Assembly (NCBI RefSeq): GCF_000423605.1 | Contig: NZ_AUIH01000026.1 | Span: 1-64,000 of the forward strand | Direction of reading: 5' to 3' | Length of the DNA: 64,000 bases | DNA from: Saccharospirillum impatiens DSM 12546 | Lineage (GTDB): Bacteria; Pseudomonadota; Gammaproteobacteria; Pseudomonadales; Natronospirillaceae | Shown here: positions 27,277-37,314 of the stretch, piece by piece | How positions within the stretch are numbered: position 1 is the first letter of the stretch | How the letters are laid out: each line of letters begins with the position of its first letter | Made by a program: the position numbers and the translations under genes | The notes under the pieces: model-generated | What the model saw: only the letters and a program-made list of their open reading frames with translations | Told to the model about the DNA's origin: nothing | Database searches by the model: none

Positions 27277-29943
27277 CTACGGGTTCTCTGGATCCTGGTC
27301 ATCGTCATCATCGACACCCGGCTCTGCTGCATCACTGCCATCCGGCTCGCCCGGTAACGCGGCGACGATTTCCGAATCAGGTGTTTCAGCGACATCCAGA
27401 ACCGACTCGTCCTCTGCGGGCTCTTCGATGCGTTCGATACTGACCAGATGTTCGTCGTCAGCCAGGCGAATCAGGGTGACCCCCTGGGTGTTTCGACTGA
27501 GTACGGAAATGCCTTCCACCGAGGTCCGAACCAGAGTCCCCTGGTCACTGATCAGCATGACTTCATCGCCATCAAATACTTGCTTGGCGCCAACAAGCGC
27601 GCCATTGCGATCGCTGGTCACCATAGCGATGACGCCCTGAGTACCACGCCCTTTGGTCGGGAATTCACTGATGTCAGTTCGCTTGCCATAGCCGCGCACG
27701 GAAGCTGTTAGAATCGTGCCGCCAGCCTGAGGAATGATCAGTGATATAACCGACTGACCCGCGCCCAGGCGAATGCCCCGAACACCGCGTGCCGTGCGGC
27801 CCATGGCCCGAACATGGTCTTCACTGAAACGAACCACTTTACCGGCGTCAGACAGCAGCATGACTTCTTTCTTGCCATCGGTCAGCGCAACACCAACCAG
27901 TCTATCGCCCTCATCCAGAGACAGAGCAATCAGGCCCGCCGAACGCGGACGGGAGAACGAATCAAGTGTGGTTTTCTTGACCGTGCCGCTGGCGGTAGCC
28001 ATGAAGATGAAATGATCAGCATCGTAATTGCGGATCGGTAGAATAGCGGTGACGCGTTCGTCGCTATCCAGTGGCAACAAATTCACCATGGGGCGACCAC
28101 GGGCGTTGCGGCTCGCCTGCGGTATCTCGAACACACGCAGCCAGTAGACCTTACCCCGGTTACTGAAGCACAGCACGGTATCGTGAGTGTTGGCAACCAG
28201 CAGATGTTCAATGAAGTCATCGTCTTTCAGCGCGGAAGCAGACCGCCCCTTGCCACCGCGACGCTGAGCTTCGTAATCGGTCAGCGGTTGTGTTTTGGCA
28301 TACCCGCCATGAGAAATCGTAACCACCATGTCTTCTTCGGTGATCAGGTCTTCCATTGACAGGTCAAGACGGCTGGCAATGATTTCGGATTTCCGCTCAT
28401 CACCGTATTGCGCTTTCACTTCGAGTAACTCTTCGTGAATCACTTCCATCAGCCGCTCGTAGCTACCCAGAATGCGCAGCAACTCACCGATGGTGTCGAT
28501 AATTTGCTTGTATTCACCGATGAGCTTGTCGTGCTCCAAACCTGTCAGCTTTTGCAGACGCATATCAAGAATCTGCTGAGCCTGCTCGGGTGACAACAAG
28601 TAGCGGTTATCGTGAACGCCAAATTGCTCATCCAGATCTTCTGGCCGGGAAATATCAGAGCCGGCGCGTTCCAGCATGGCCGAAACCTCACCCAGCTCCC
28701 AACTTTGCGACAGCATGCGCTCTTTGGCTTCTGCACCGGTTGCCGAACCACGGATCAGTTCGATCATCCGGTCGATATTGGCCAGCGCAATCGCCAGGCC
28801 TTCCAGAATGTGGCCTCGCTGTCGTGCCTTGCGCAGTTCAAAGATCGTCCGGCGAGTCACCACTTCACGGCGGTGACGAATAAAGGCTTCAAGCAGTTCT
28901 TTCAGATTCAGAATGCGTGGCTGACCATCAACCAGCGCCACGGTATTGATACCGAATACGGTTTCAAGCTGCGTCTGGGAGTACAGGTTGTTTAGCACCA
29001 CATCGCCGGATTCGCCGCGCTTCAGATCAATGGCGATGCGCAAACCGTCTTTGTCGGATTCATCGCGCAGCTCGGAAATGCCTTCGATCTTTTTCTCTTT
29101 AACCAGATCGGCAATTTTCTCGATCAGCCGGGCCTTATTCACCTGATAGGGAATTTCGTGAACGATGATACTTTCGCGACTGGTTTTCGGATCGACCACA
29201 ACCTCGGCACGCGCCCGGATGTAAATACGACCACGGCCGGTGCGGTAGGCTTCAACAATGCCCTTGCGACCGTTAATGATAGCCCCGGTCGGAAAGTCCG
29301 GCCCGGTGATGTATTGCATCAGGTCATCGACCGTCAGCTCCGGGTCTTCCATCAGCGCCAGGCAGCCCGCAATCACTTCGCTGATGTTGTGTGGCGGAAT
29401 GTTGGTGGCCATGCCGACGGCAATGCCTGAAGACCCGTTGATCAACAGGTTCGGCACGCGCGTAGGCAGTACTTCCGGGATCATCTCGGTACCGTCGTAG
29501 TTCTCGACAAAATCGACGGTTTCTTTTTCAAGATCGGCCAGCAGATCGTGCGCCAGCCGCTCCATACGGATTTCTGTATAACGCATGGCGGCGGCGGAGT
29601 CGCCGTCGACGGAACCGAAGTTACCCTGGCCATCGACCAGGGTATAGCGCATGGCAAAATCCTGCGCCATCCGAACGATGGTGTCGTATACGGCCGAATC
29701 ACCGTGCGGGTGATACTTACCAATAACGTCACCGACCACACGGGCGGATTTTTTATAGGGTTTGTTCCAGTCATTACCCAGCACGCTCATGGCAAACAAC
29801 ACCCGGCGGTGTACTGGTTTCAGGCCATCGCGTACATCGGGCAATGCCCGCCCGACAATTACGCTCATGGCGTAGTCGAGGTAAGACTGTTTCAGTTCCT
29901 CTTCGATGTTTACGTTGAGGATTTCTTTGGCTAGCTCACCCAT
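27277..29943 (-). CDS. gyrA: DNA gyrase subunit A
   Basis: An 888-residue type II topoisomerase subunit. The catalytic tyrosine is Y122 in [11 protein letters not shown]. The quinolone-determining region reads [11 protein letters not shown] with Ser83 and Asp87, the wild-type, sensitive form. The six-bladed C-terminal DNA-wrapping domain includes the GyrA box [10 protein letters not shown] (around residue 560). The acidic tail after residue 840 ([18 protein letters not shown]) is of the kind that tunes supercoiling in gammaproteobacterial gyrase. It is first in the operon with serC-pheA. Confidence 0.98.
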   Translation of the reverse strand: MGELAKEILNVNIEEELKQSYLDYAMSVIVGRALPDVRDGLKPVHRRVLFAMSVLGNDWNKPYKKSARVVGDVIGKYHPHGDSAVYDTIVRMAQDFAMRYTLVDGQGNFGSVDGDSAAAMRYTEIRMERLAHDLLADLEKETVDFVENYDGTEMIPEVLPTRVPNLLINGSSGIAVGMATNIPPHNISEVIAGCLALMEDPELTVDDLMQYITGPDFPTGAIINGRKGIVEAYRTGRGRIYIRARAEVVVDPKTSRESIIVHEIPYQVNKARLIEKIADLVKEKKIEGISELRDESDKDGLRIAIDLKRGESGDVVLNNLYSQTQLETVFGINTVALVDGQPRILNLKELLEAFIRHRREVVTRRTIFELRKARQRGHILEGLAIALANIDRMIELIRGSATGAEAKERMLSQSWELGEVSAMLERAGSDISRPEDLDEQFGVHDNRYLLSPEQAQQILDMRLQKLTGLEHDKLIGEYKQIIDTIGELLRILGSYERLMEVIHEELLEVKAQYGDERKSEIIASRLDLSMEDLITEEDMVVTISHGGYAKTQPLTDYEAQRRGGKGRSASALKDDDFIEHLLVANTHDTVLCFSNRGKVYWLRVFEIPQASRNARGRPMVNLLPLDSDERVTAILPIRNYDADHFIFMATASGTVKKTTLDSFSRPRSAGLIALSLDEGDRLVGVALTDGKKEVMLLSDAGKVVRFSEDHVRAMGRTARGVRGIRLGAGQSVISLIIPQAGGTILTASVRGYGKRTDISEFPTKGRGTQGVIAMVTSDRNGALVGAKQVFDGDEVMLISDQGTLVRTSVEGISVLSRNTQGVTLIRLADDEHLVSIERIEEPAEDESVLDVAETPDSEIVAALPGEPDGSDAAEPGVDDDDDQDPENP

Positions 29944-30284
29944 GCGGTACCGTATCCTTTATGTTCAGTCAGTCGCTCCGCTGCGGCCTTGAGCCGGTGC
30001 TTGAGCGGCGTAAAACAGGGCGAAATCATACCACAAATCAATGAGATAGATAGCCATCAGCCGGGCAGCAAAGCCGGTTGCCAGCCGATGTTGAGGGTCT
30101 ATCCCGGGGTACTCACCACCGGTCAGCCAGGTTCATACTGGTGATCGGACGCCCAAGCCACTAGAATGCCGCATTAATTTGACTCATCAGACAGGTCCCG
30201 GCCTCCGGTCGCACCGAGCCGTCGCGCTATTGACCTGCTCACCCGAGTCACAAATACATTGTAAAACGCTACAGGCAGACCTTC
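29944..30284. promoter_or_regulatory. divergent gyrA / mtaD intergenic region
   Basis: The 341 bases separate the divergent gyrA and mtaD. For gyrA the best candidate is an extended -10 (TG-G-TATGAT, minus strand, 30025-30033) without a good -35. For mtaD, TTGACC at about 30230 with TACATT 19 bases on is a weak candidate. No gene is seen; in Pseudomonas mtnA lies next to mtaD but is absent here. Confidence 0.4.
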
Positions 30285-31604
30285 ATGCAAACAGTCGACA
30301 CGCTCATCCACGCTCGCTGGATCATTCCAGTCAACCCGGCACGCGACGTCCTGGTCGATCACAGCCTGGCGGTCAAAGACGGCCAGATCGCTGCCATCCT
30401 CCCGACAACCGACGCCAAAGCGCAATACCAGGCCACCGACACGCTGGACCTGGGTGAACAGGCCCTGATACCCGGCTTTGTCAACGCCCACGGCCATGCC
30501 GCCATGTCGCTGTTCAGAGGCCTGGGAGACGACCTGGAACTGATGACCTGGCTCAACGATCACATCTGGCCGGCAGAAGGTGCCTGGGTCGGTGAAGACT
30601 TCGTCGGTGACGGTACAGAACTGGCGATTGCCGAGATGATTCGCTCCGGCACCACCACCTTTGCCGACAACTACTTCTTCCCGGATTCCGCTGCCCAGCG
30701 CGTCGAGAAAGCCGGTGTGCGCGCCCAGTTCTCGTTTTCCGTCATCGATTTCCCAACCAACTGGGCCAAAACACCCGACGAACACATTGATCTTGGCATG
30801 GAACTGGTCGCCAAATACAAAGACAGCAAGCTCGTTAAAATGATGTTCGGCCCTCATGCACCCTACACCTGCTCGGATGAGCCGCTGTCGCGCATTCGCG
30901 ATCTGGCCAAAGAACATCAACTGATGATTCAGATGCACGTTCACGAAACCCAGACAGAAGTCGAGGGTGAAATCGAGAAGCGCGGTAATCGTCCGGTACG
31001 TCGCCTGCGTGAACTGGGCTTGTTGAACGACCAGTTCCAGGCCGTGCACATGACGGCCCTGAACGAAGACGATATAAATGACATCGCGGAAACCGGCGCA
31101 CACATCATTCATTGCCCGGAATCCAACCTGAAGCTGGCCAGCGGGTTCTGCCCCGTGGATACGCTGCAAAAACGCGGTGTTAACGTCGCGCTGGGAACAG
31201 ACGGTGCCGCGAGCAACAACGACCTCGACATGATGAGCGAAATGCGGACCGCAGCCATTCTGGCCAAGGCAGTCAGCCAAAATGCAACCGCCCTGCCCGC
31301 TTATGAGGCATTGGCCATGGCGACGCTGAACGGCGCCAAAGCCATGGGCTGGGACCAGCAGATAGGCAGCCTTGAAGTTGGCAAGGAAGCGGACATAACC
31401 GCGATTCGACTGGACGATCTGGAGAGCCAGCCGATCTATGACCCGGTGTCGCACATCGTTTATGCCTCCAGCCGCGATCAGGTTACCAACGTTTGGGTCA
31501 GTGGTAAGCGCCTGCTGAACGATCGCAAGCTGACGACGCTCGACAAGGACGCTATCATGGCAAACGCTCGCCAGTGGCGCGACCGAATCGCTGCCGGCAA
31601 ATAA
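30285..31604 (+). CDS. mtaD: 5-methylthioadenosine / S-adenosylhomocysteine deaminase
   Basis: A 439-residue amidohydrolase of the TRZ/ATZ group. Metal ligands: HxH in GFVNAHGHAAM (His69, His71), a further His in MHVHETQTE (about 221), His in CPESN context (HIIHCPESNLKLASG), and Asp in ALGTDGAASNN (about 300). The Pseudomonas gene in the same position (before ubiG) encodes methylthioadenosine deaminase, which supports the call over a triazine hydrolase. The product likely recycles methylthioadenosine. It opens the mtaD-ubiG-mupP-yciK run. Confidence 0.9.
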   Translation: MQTVDTLIHARWIIPVNPARDVLVDHSLAVKDGQIAAILPTTDAKAQYQATDTLDLGEQALIPGFVNAHGHAAMSLFRGLGDDLELMTWLNDHIWPAEGAWVGEDFVGDGTELAIAEMIRSGTTTFADNYFFPDSAAQRVEKAGVRAQFSFSVIDFPTNWAKTPDEHIDLGMELVAKYKDSKLVKMMFGPHAPYTCSDEPLSRIRDLAKEHQLMIQMHVHETQTEVEGEIEKRGNRPVRRLRELGLLNDQFQAVHMTALNEDDINDIAETGAHIIHCPESNLKLASGFCPVDTLQKRGVNVALGTDGAASNNDLDMMSEMRTAAILAKAVSQNATALPAYEALAMATLNGAKAMGWDQQIGSLEVGKEADITAIRLDDLESQPIYDPVSHIVYASSRDQVTNVWVSGKRLLNDRKLTTLDKDAIMANARQWRDRIAAGK

Positions 31605-31614
31605 GCCGCCTCAC

Positions 31615-31649
31615 CCCGTGCTGCCTCTTGCCAGGCTATGCAGCACGGG
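31615..31649 (+). terminator. hairpin downstream of mtaD
   Basis: A ten-bp perfect stem CCCGTGCTGC/GCAGCACGGG with a 15-base loop between mtaD and ubiG. No T-run follows, so full termination is doubtful. Confidence 0.4.
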
Positions 31650-31706
31650 CGCTGCGCATGCGTTCATCCGGCCGGATGACACCCGAAACCTGATGCAGGA
31701 AACACC

Positions 31707-32417
31707 GTGACGCATAACGTTGACCCGTCCGAAATTGCCAAATTTGAAGCCCTTGCCAGTCGCTGGTGGGACCCGGACTCAGAGTTCAAACCACTGCACG
31801 CCATGAACCCGGTTCGAGCCGGTTACATCGACGAACACCTGAACATCGCTGGCAAAGCGGTGCTCGACATTGGCTGTGGCGGCGGCATTTTAACTGAAGC
31901 CCTTGCCCATCGCGGCGCCGTTGTCACCGGAATCGACATGACCGATGCCCCGTTAAAAGTGGCCCGCCTGCATGCGCTCGACAGCGGTCTTGAAAACATC
32001 AACTATCGCCAGATGACCGCCGAAGCCCTGGCCGGGGAGGCCCCTGGCCAGTTCGATGCCATCACCTGCATGGAAATGCTGGAGCACGTCCCTGACCCAA
32101 CCTCAATCATGACCGCCATTCAACGCCTGCTCAAACCCGGCGGCTATGCATTTTTTTCCACCATTAACCGCAATCCAAAAGCCTGGTTAATGGCCATCGT
32201 CGGGGCGGAATATGTGCTTCGGCTGCTACCTAAAGGCACCCATCACTACAAGAAGCTGATTCGTCCCTCCGAGCTGAAACGCTGGGCCGAGCAGAGTGAT
32301 TTAAAAGCGCTCGATTTGCGCGGCATCCATTACAATCCAGTCAGTAATCGTTTCAGTCTGAATACCGATGTGTCCGTCAACTACCTGATGGCTTGCCGCA
32401 AAGCAGACCTGTCATGA
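31707..32417 (+). CDS. ubiG: ubiquinone biosynthesis O-methyltransferase
   Basis: A 236-residue SAM methyltransferase that performs both O-methylations of ubiquinone synthesis. Motifs: N-terminal [25 protein letters not shown] (typical of UbiG), SAM-binding [16 protein letters not shown] (about 51-66), and [12 protein letters not shown]. It starts with GTG 31707 after AGGAAA. The stop overlaps the mupP start as ATGA. The neighbourhood mtaD-ubiG-mupP-yciK matches Pseudomonas. Confidence 0.96.
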   Translation: MTHNVDPSEIAKFEALASRWWDPDSEFKPLHAMNPVRAGYIDEHLNIAGKAVLDIGCGGGILTEALAHRGAVVTGIDMTDAPLKVARLHALDSGLENINYRQMTAEALAGEAPGQFDAITCMEMLEHVPDPTSIMTAIQRLLKPGGYAFFSTINRNPKAWLMAIVGAEYVLRLLPKGTHHYKKLIRPSELKRWAEQSDLKALDLRGIHYNPVSNRFSLNTDVSVNYLMACRKADLS

Positions 32418-33082
32418 CAGCCCGCAAAGGCCTGTTGTTTGATCTCGATGGCACCCTGCTCGATTCAGCACCAGCATTCATGGCCGCCATGGATGCCTAT
32501 GCCGACCAGGTCAAATTGCCACGGCTGACCGAGCACCGGGAACACTTCGCCTCGGCTGGAGCCCGGGCAGCCATTCGGGAAATTCATCAGATGACCACCG
32601 AGCACCCTCAATTCCATCAGCGCCGGGCCGACTTTCTGGCACTGTTTCTGGATACTCCGGTCACGCTGAACAGCTGGTACCCGGGCATCCGTGACTGGCT
32701 GCAGGAACTCGACCGGGAGGGCATTCCCTGGGGAATCGTAACCAATAAGCCACGTCCTCATACCGAGAAAGTCCTGGCAGACCTGCTGGATCTAGATCCG
32801 CCGGCGCTGGTGTGCCAGGGTGACCTGCCCACCATCAAACCAGACCCTGCCATGCTCTGGGCAGCTAGCGATCAGCTGGGCCTGGCGCCCGAGCAGTGTT
32901 TGTACGCCGGAGATCATGAGCGTGACGTACAAGCTGGCCAGGCCGCCAGGATGCACACTCTGGCCTGCACTTTTGGCTATTTGCACGATGACGACCAGCC
33001 CGACCATTGGGGGGCCCATGGCCTTGTTCACACGCCCCTTGAACTGAAACACACAGCAACACAATGGCTGATACAGACATGA
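32414..33082 (+). CDS. mupP: HAD hydrolase, probable N-acetylmuramic acid 6-phosphate phosphatase
   Basis: A 222-residue HAD-superfamily phosphatase. Motif [18 protein letters not shown] with the nucleophile Asp, a helical cap, motif II around [11 protein letters not shown], Lys in [10 protein letters not shown], and motif [14 protein letters not shown]. Its place after ubiG is that of MupP, which feeds MurNAc-6-P back into peptidoglycan recycling in Pseudomonas; older annotations call it phosphoglycolate phosphatase (gph). ATG 32414 overlaps the ubiG stop; an earlier in-frame start lies inside ubiG. Confidence 0.85.
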   Translation: MTARKGLLFDLDGTLLDSAPAFMAAMDAYADQVKLPRLTEHREHFASAGARAAIREIHQMTTEHPQFHQRRADFLALFLDTPVTLNSWYPGIRDWLQELDREGIPWGIVTNKPRPHTEKVLADLLDLDPPALVCQGDLPTIKPDPAMLWAASDQLGLAPEQCLYAGDHERDVQAGQAARMHTLACTFGYLHDDDQPDHWGAHGLVHTPLELKHTATQWLIQT

Positions 33083-33888
33083 CACAACCAGAATCAAGCA
33101 CACTGCTTTCCCGTACCGACCTGACACTGGATCATTTGCAACAGGCTCAGACCAATGATGCCCTGTCCGGCCAGGTAATCGTGGTAACCGGCGCGGGCGA
33201 TGGCATTGGCAAAGCTGCTGCGCTGGATTTCGCCAGCGCGGGGGCTCATGTCGTCTTGATTGGCCGCACTCAGGACAAACTTGAAGCGGTCTACGACCAG
33301 ATCGAAGCCACCACTCAGACCGAACCGATCATTCTGCCACTCGATCTGAATGACCTGACCACCGAGTCGGCGCAAGAACTGGCACACGGCATCGAGCAGA
33401 CTTACGGTCGGCTCGATGGGGTTCTACTGAACGCCTCTTTATTGGGCGACAAAATGTCCATCACCCAGTACCCACCCAAGGTCTGGAGCACCGTCATGAA
33501 CGTTAACCTTAACAGTGCTTTCCACTTGACCCAGGCATTGCTGCCATTGCTTGAAGTCAGCCCAGCTGGCCGAATTATTTACACCACCTCAAGCGTTGGC
33601 CGCGAAGGCCGGGCCTACTGGGGGGCCTATGCCGTGTCCAAATTCGCGACCGAAGGCCTGATGCAGACGCTGGCCGATGAATTGAAAAACATTTCCCGGG
33701 TGCGGGTGCATTGCATCAACCCCGGCGGCACCCGCACCGCCATGCGCGCCAAAGCCTACCCGGGTGAAGACCCGAAAACCGTACCGGCACCCGAAAGCCA
33801 CATGCCCCTGTACCGGTATTTGCTCAGCCCGCTGAGTCAGGACTTTCATGGCATTTCGTGGGATGCTCGCGACTGCCTGTCTCAATAA
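33064..33888 (+). CDS. yciK: YciK-like short-chain dehydrogenase/reductase
   Basis: An SDR oxidoreductase with NAD(P)-binding TGAGDGIGKAAALDFA (about residues 42-57), the NAG-equivalent LLNASLLGD, catalytic Ser in TTSSVGREGRA, and Tyr/Lys in YAVSKFATEGL. The sequence follows E. coli YciK closely, including CINPGGTRTAMRA. The physiological substrate of YciK is not established. Two starts are possible, ATG 33064 or ATG 33079 (ATGA overlap with mupP); neither has a clear ribosome binding site. An extra N-terminal segment of about 20 residues precedes the Rossmann fold. Confidence 0.9.
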   Translation: MADTDMTQPESSTLLSRTDLTLDHLQQAQTNDALSGQVIVVTGAGDGIGKAAALDFASAGAHVVLIGRTQDKLEAVYDQIEATTQTEPIILPLDLNDLTTESAQELAHGIEQTYGRLDGVLLNASLLGDKMSITQYPPKVWSTVMNVNLNSAFHLTQALLPLLEVSPAGRIIYTTSSVGREGRAYWGAYAVSKFATEGLMQTLADELKNISRVRVHCINPGGTRTAMRAKAYPGEDPKTVPAPESHMPLYRYLLSPLSQDFHGISWDARDCLSQ

Positions 33889-34035
33889 CGTATTGCGCGT
33901 CCGTCACTCTTTGCAGGGCGGGCGCGACAAAATCCCGCCACCTGACACTCTGCCAACAGCGGCAACACTTGTCCGATCCGCCAAGAGACTGACGCACACC
34001 ACTCCAAGCCCTTGTTTTGTATAGTGTTTTAAACT

Positions 34036-34050
34036 TGGCACAGTAATCGC
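34036..34050 (+). promoter_or_regulatory. candidate sigma-54 promoter of the diguanylate cyclase
   Basis: TGGCAC-N5-TCGC: perfect -24 element, one mismatch in the -12 element (the essential GC is kept), 36 bases before the start codon. If real, it would place the cyclase under FleQ or another sigma-54 activator. Confidence 0.45.
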
Positions 34051-34086
34051 TTAGCATGCTTAACTCCTGAAACCGGCAAAGACACC

Positions 34087-35037
34087 ATGCCCAGCAGCTT
34101 CAGCCAAACACCCGCCTGGCAAGAACGCAAGACCGTTAAACCGACCAAAGCCGGTTTATCATCGATCGATGCGCCCTCAGCAGACCAACTCAAGGACTTC
34201 CGGCTGCATCTGATGATGCACCTCCAAACCTCCCTGGATGCCGAGCAGTTGCTGCGTACCTTTTTTACCGAGATACAGCATCTTATTCCGCTGACCGGTT
34301 GCGACTATAAAAACAGTGATGTCGGCCTGTCGCTGCATTTGGGCACTCCAGGGCGCCACCGCTGCAACTACGAGCTCAGCTTGAATGACGAACAGTATGG
34401 TGAGATCACCTTCACCCACCGGATCCGGCTGGCGGAGCAGGATCTGGCCCTGCTCGAATCGATTATGGACACCCTGATCTACCCGCTGCGCAACAGCCTG
34501 ACCCATCGCAAGGCCATAGCAACAGCAATGATCGACCCGCTTACCGGCCTCAGCAATCGCGGTGCCATGGCGATCACCCTGAACCGTGAAATCGATCGCA
34601 GTCGCCGCTTGCAGCAGGACATGAGCGTACTGATGATCGATATAGACCACTTCAAACAGCTCAACGACCGCTACGGACACCTCACGGGCGATGATGTCTT
34701 GCGCCACGTCGCCAGGGCCCTTGAAGACTGTGTTCGCGCCTGTGACGCTTGTTTTCGTTTCGGGGGGGAGGAGTTTCTCGTACTGCTGTCCAACTCCAAC
34801 TTGCCGCTGGCACGCCAGGTGGCCGAGCGAATCCGGCAAAGCATTCAAACGGTGTGCCGCTCACCCGACCCGAAAAAGCCAGTAACGGTCAGCATCGGGT
34901 TGGCTCACTATGAAAACGAAAATGACTGGCCGGAACTGGTTACCCGCGCCGACAAGGCCCTATATCAGGCCAAGGCGGCCGGACGCAACCGGGTTGTTGC
35001 CAGCTATGTCCGTAACCATGAAGGTGAGTGGATTTGA
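34087..35037 (+). CDS. diguanylate cyclase (GGDEF)
   Basis: A 316-residue soluble protein. Residues about 40-140 may be a GAF-like sensor region, although no clear ligand motif is visible. The GGDEF domain runs from IDPLTGLSNRGAM (149-161), through DIDHFKQLNDRYGH, to the active-site GGEEF at 226-230. An inhibitory I-site RACD lies five residues before it (217-220), so product feedback by cyclic-di-GMP is expected. The gene lies between yciK and rluB, the same context as a Pseudomonas GGDEF gene. No transmembrane segment or EAL domain. Confidence 0.93.
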   Translation: MPSSFSQTPAWQERKTVKPTKAGLSSIDAPSADQLKDFRLHLMMHLQTSLDAEQLLRTFFTEIQHLIPLTGCDYKNSDVGLSLHLGTPGRHRCNYELSLNDEQYGEITFTHRIRLAEQDLALLESIMDTLIYPLRNSLTHRKAIATAMIDPLTGLSNRGAMAITLNREIDRSRRLQQDMSVLMIDIDHFKQLNDRYGHLTGDDVLRHVARALEDCVRACDACFRFGGEEFLVLLSNSNLPLARQVAERIRQSIQTVCRSPDPKKPVTVSIGLAHYENENDWPELVTRADKALYQAKAAGRNRVVASYVRNHEGEWI

Positions 35038-35156
35038 CCCCTGCTCTGCGATAGAGCGAGCTTCAGTAGACTGGTATTAGAGAGACGCTAATGTCCGATT
35101 GACCGGCCGAAGTCGAGCACTCCCCGCCAACCCACTGGCGGGAATACACGCTAAAA

Positions 35157-36014
35157 TCATTTACGCCGAATGGCTCCTGACTTGCGACGTGGCGTCGCGA
35201 CTGAACGCCGGGTACGCTGATTGGCCACTTTACGCCGGTTCGGATCATACTTACCCTGCACGATCGATTTCCAGGGCGCTGGTTCCAGTTCAACCAGCCG
35301 CGCCAGCTTATCAATCTCGCTTTTTGGCAGCTCTTTCCAGGTACCTGCTCGCACATCTGAATCCAGAAACACCGAGCCGTAACGAACCCGTTTAAGCCGC
35401 GAGACTTTTAAGTCCTGACTCTCCCAGAGCCGCCGCACTTCACGATTGCGACCTTCCATGATTACCACATGAAACCAGGTGTTGGCGCCGCTACCGCCGA
35501 ATTCCTGAATATCGGTAAACCGCGCCGGACCGTCCTCCAGCTCAACGCCTTCGTGCATACGTTGTACATGCTCGGGCTTGACCTCACCGAGAACCCGAAC
35601 GGCGTATTCCCGGTCAATTTGGCTTGAGGGGTGCATCAGACGATTGGCCAACTCACCGTCGTTGGTGAACAACAACAGACCCGACGTATTCAGATCAAGA
35701 CGACCTACCACAATCCAGCGTTCACCAGGCAACTCCGGCAGGCGATCAAACACGGTAGGGCGCCCATCCGGGTCACGCCGGGTGCAGACCTCCCCTTCCG
35801 GCTTGTTGTACACCAGTACCCGCCGGGCACGAATGTCTTCGACCTTGACCGGCCGGCCATCCAGCTCAAGCTTATCGCTCAGGCCCACCCGGTCACCCAG
35901 GGATACGGCTTCGCCATTCACCCTGACCCGGCCTTCCTCAATGGCCTTTTCCATATCACGGCGGGATCCCTTACCTGCCTTGGCCAGTACTTTCTGAATG
36001 CGTTCAGTGCTCAT
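35157..36014 (-). CDS. rluB: 23S rRNA pseudouridine(2605) synthase
   Basis: A 285-residue RsuA-family enzyme. It has an S4 RNA-binding domain (IQKVLAKAGKGSRRDMEKAIEEGRVRVNG, residues 5-33) and the catalytic motif GRLDLNTSGLLLFTNDGEL with nucleophile Asp107. The C-terminus is basic and disordered (GKYDPNRRKVANQRTRRSVATPRRKSG), as is common for RluB. The start is ATG 36014, overlapping the scpB stop by 11 bases; longer open sequence upstream lies inside scpB. The scpA-scpB-rluB order is widespread. Confidence 0.95.
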   Translation of the reverse strand: MSTERIQKVLAKAGKGSRRDMEKAIEEGRVRVNGEAVSLGDRVGLSDKLELDGRPVKVEDIRARRVLVYNKPEGEVCTRRDPDGRPTVFDRLPELPGERWIVVGRLDLNTSGLLLFTNDGELANRLMHPSSQIDREYAVRVLGEVKPEHVQRMHEGVELEDGPARFTDIQEFGGSGANTWFHVVIMEGRNREVRRLWESQDLKVSRLKRVRYGSVFLDSDVRAGTWKELPKSEIDKLARLVELEPAPWKSIVQGKYDPNRRKVANQRTRRSVATPRRKSGAIRRK

Positions 36015-37314
36015 TATCGTCATCTCCGCCCGGCTGGTCGCTCTCACGACCGTCCAGCAAGGCTTGTTGTTGTGCCAGTTTTTCCTGAATGATGCGCCAT
36101 TGTTCAGCTTCGCTGAGCGCATCCGGTTCCTGCGGTGAATTTTGAATGTCGTGTTCGTCTGACTCCACATCGCCAGAGGGCTGAACATCAGCCTCCGGCT
36201 CGCCGGGCGCAGCGGATTCAACCTCCTCTTGTGACGGCTCGTCACCGTCGGTCAGATCCAGGTCCGGGTGGTCATGCCCGGCCCGCTGAGCTTCAAACGC
36301 CTGTTCAATGGCGTCGTTGACGGCATCCATTTCCGACAGCTCACCATCAAGCTGTTCGTCAATAAAGGTATTGCCGGTCTTGCCACTGCGCTCGCCTTCG
36401 CGAAGCTTGTCGACCATGGTACTGAAACTGATTTCGGCCTGGTCATCCACCGCCCCGACTGATCGGTCGTCATCACCTTCAAGACCCAGCTGTGGGTTAA
36501 TGTCATCGAGATCGCGAATTTCACCCAAGCTGGGCAACTGATCCAGACTGGTCAATCCAAAATGATCAAGAAACTGACGGGTGGTGGCATACATGGCCGG
36601 CCGGCCGGGTACATCCCGGTGCCCAACCACACGCACCCACTCGCGCTCTAGCAAGGTTCGCACGATCTGGGTACTGACAGACACACCACGCACGTCTTCA
36701 ATCTCACTGCGGGTAATCGGCTGGCGATAGGCGATCAGGGCGATGGTTTCCAGCAGAGCCCGCGAATAGCGTTGCGGACGCTCTTCCCACAAACGGCTGA
36801 CCCAGGCTCCTATGGAGTGACGCGTCTGAAAACGATAGCCACTGGCGACCTCGACCAGCTCAACACCACCCCCCTGATACTCTGCCAGCAACTCTGTCAT
36901 CAGCGAACGCAAACTGCTGCGATGTGGTCGTTCATAGGTTTCAAACAAGGCCGCGATCTGCGCGATGGACAGGGCCGTTCCAGCCGCAAACAAGGCCCCT
37001 TCCATTATGTGTTTTACCGTCTCAGGCGAGTGACCGCCATAAGGGTCGCCCGACTCCAACTCCGGATCGGCGTCGTCTTCAGCCTCGTCAGACGATTCGC
37101 CATCGAGCGACTCCGGGTCGCCCAATTGCTGATCATCGTGCGCAGCCGGGTCGGAATCTGGTTGACGGTCAGCCTCTGCCTCGGCGTCCTCCACCGAAGA
37201 ACGGTCTGTTTCCTGGTCTGCTTGCGAGGCCTGGCCGGCCGAGTCCTCACCCTCAACAGGCTGACGCCCATCGGTTACCGGCAGGTGGTTTTGATCATCG
37301 TTTTCGTCCGTCAT
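36004..37314 (-). CDS. scpB: segregation and condensation protein B with acidic extensions
   Basis: ScpB is the winged-helix partner of ScpA and SMC. The conserved part is about residues 95-275: VKHIMEGALFAAGTALSIAQIAALFE, YRFQTRHSIGAWVSRLWEERPQRYSRALLETIALIAYRQPITRSEIEDVRGV, and PAMYATTRQFLDHFGLTSLDQLP. At 436 residues it is about twice the typical 190-280. The N-terminal 90 residues and the C-terminal 150 are Asp/Glu-rich and low in complexity. Such acidic tails are often seen in ScpB of marine Proteobacteria; their role is unknown. The start overlaps the scpA stop as ATGA. Confidence 0.93.
   Translation of the reverse strand: MTDENDDQNHLPVTDGRQPVEGEDSAGQASQADQETDRSSVEDAEAEADRQPDSDPAAHDDQQLGDPESLDGESSDEAEDDADPELESGDPYGGHSPETVKHIMEGALFAAGTALSIAQIAALFETYERPHRSSLRSLMTELLAEYQGGGVELVEVASGYRFQTRHSIGAWVSRLWEERPQRYSRALLETIALIAYRQPITRSEIEDVRGVSVSTQIVRTLLEREWVRVVGHRDVPGRPAMYATTRQFLDHFGLTSLDQLPSLGEIRDLDDINPQLGLEGDDDRSVGAVDDQAEISFSTMVDKLREGERSGKTGNTFIDEQLDGELSEMDAVNDAIEQAFEAQRAGHDHPDLDLTDGDEPSQEEVESAAPGEPEADVQPSGDVESDEHDIQNSPQEPDALSEAEQWRIIQEKLAQQQALLDGRESDQPGGDDDNEH

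Noticed and set aside
30174-31454. 426-codon open frame on the minus strand
   Set aside because: It is the antisense of mtaD, whose product has clear amidohydrolase motifs. The antisense product has no recognisable domain and its length follows from GC-biased codon use.
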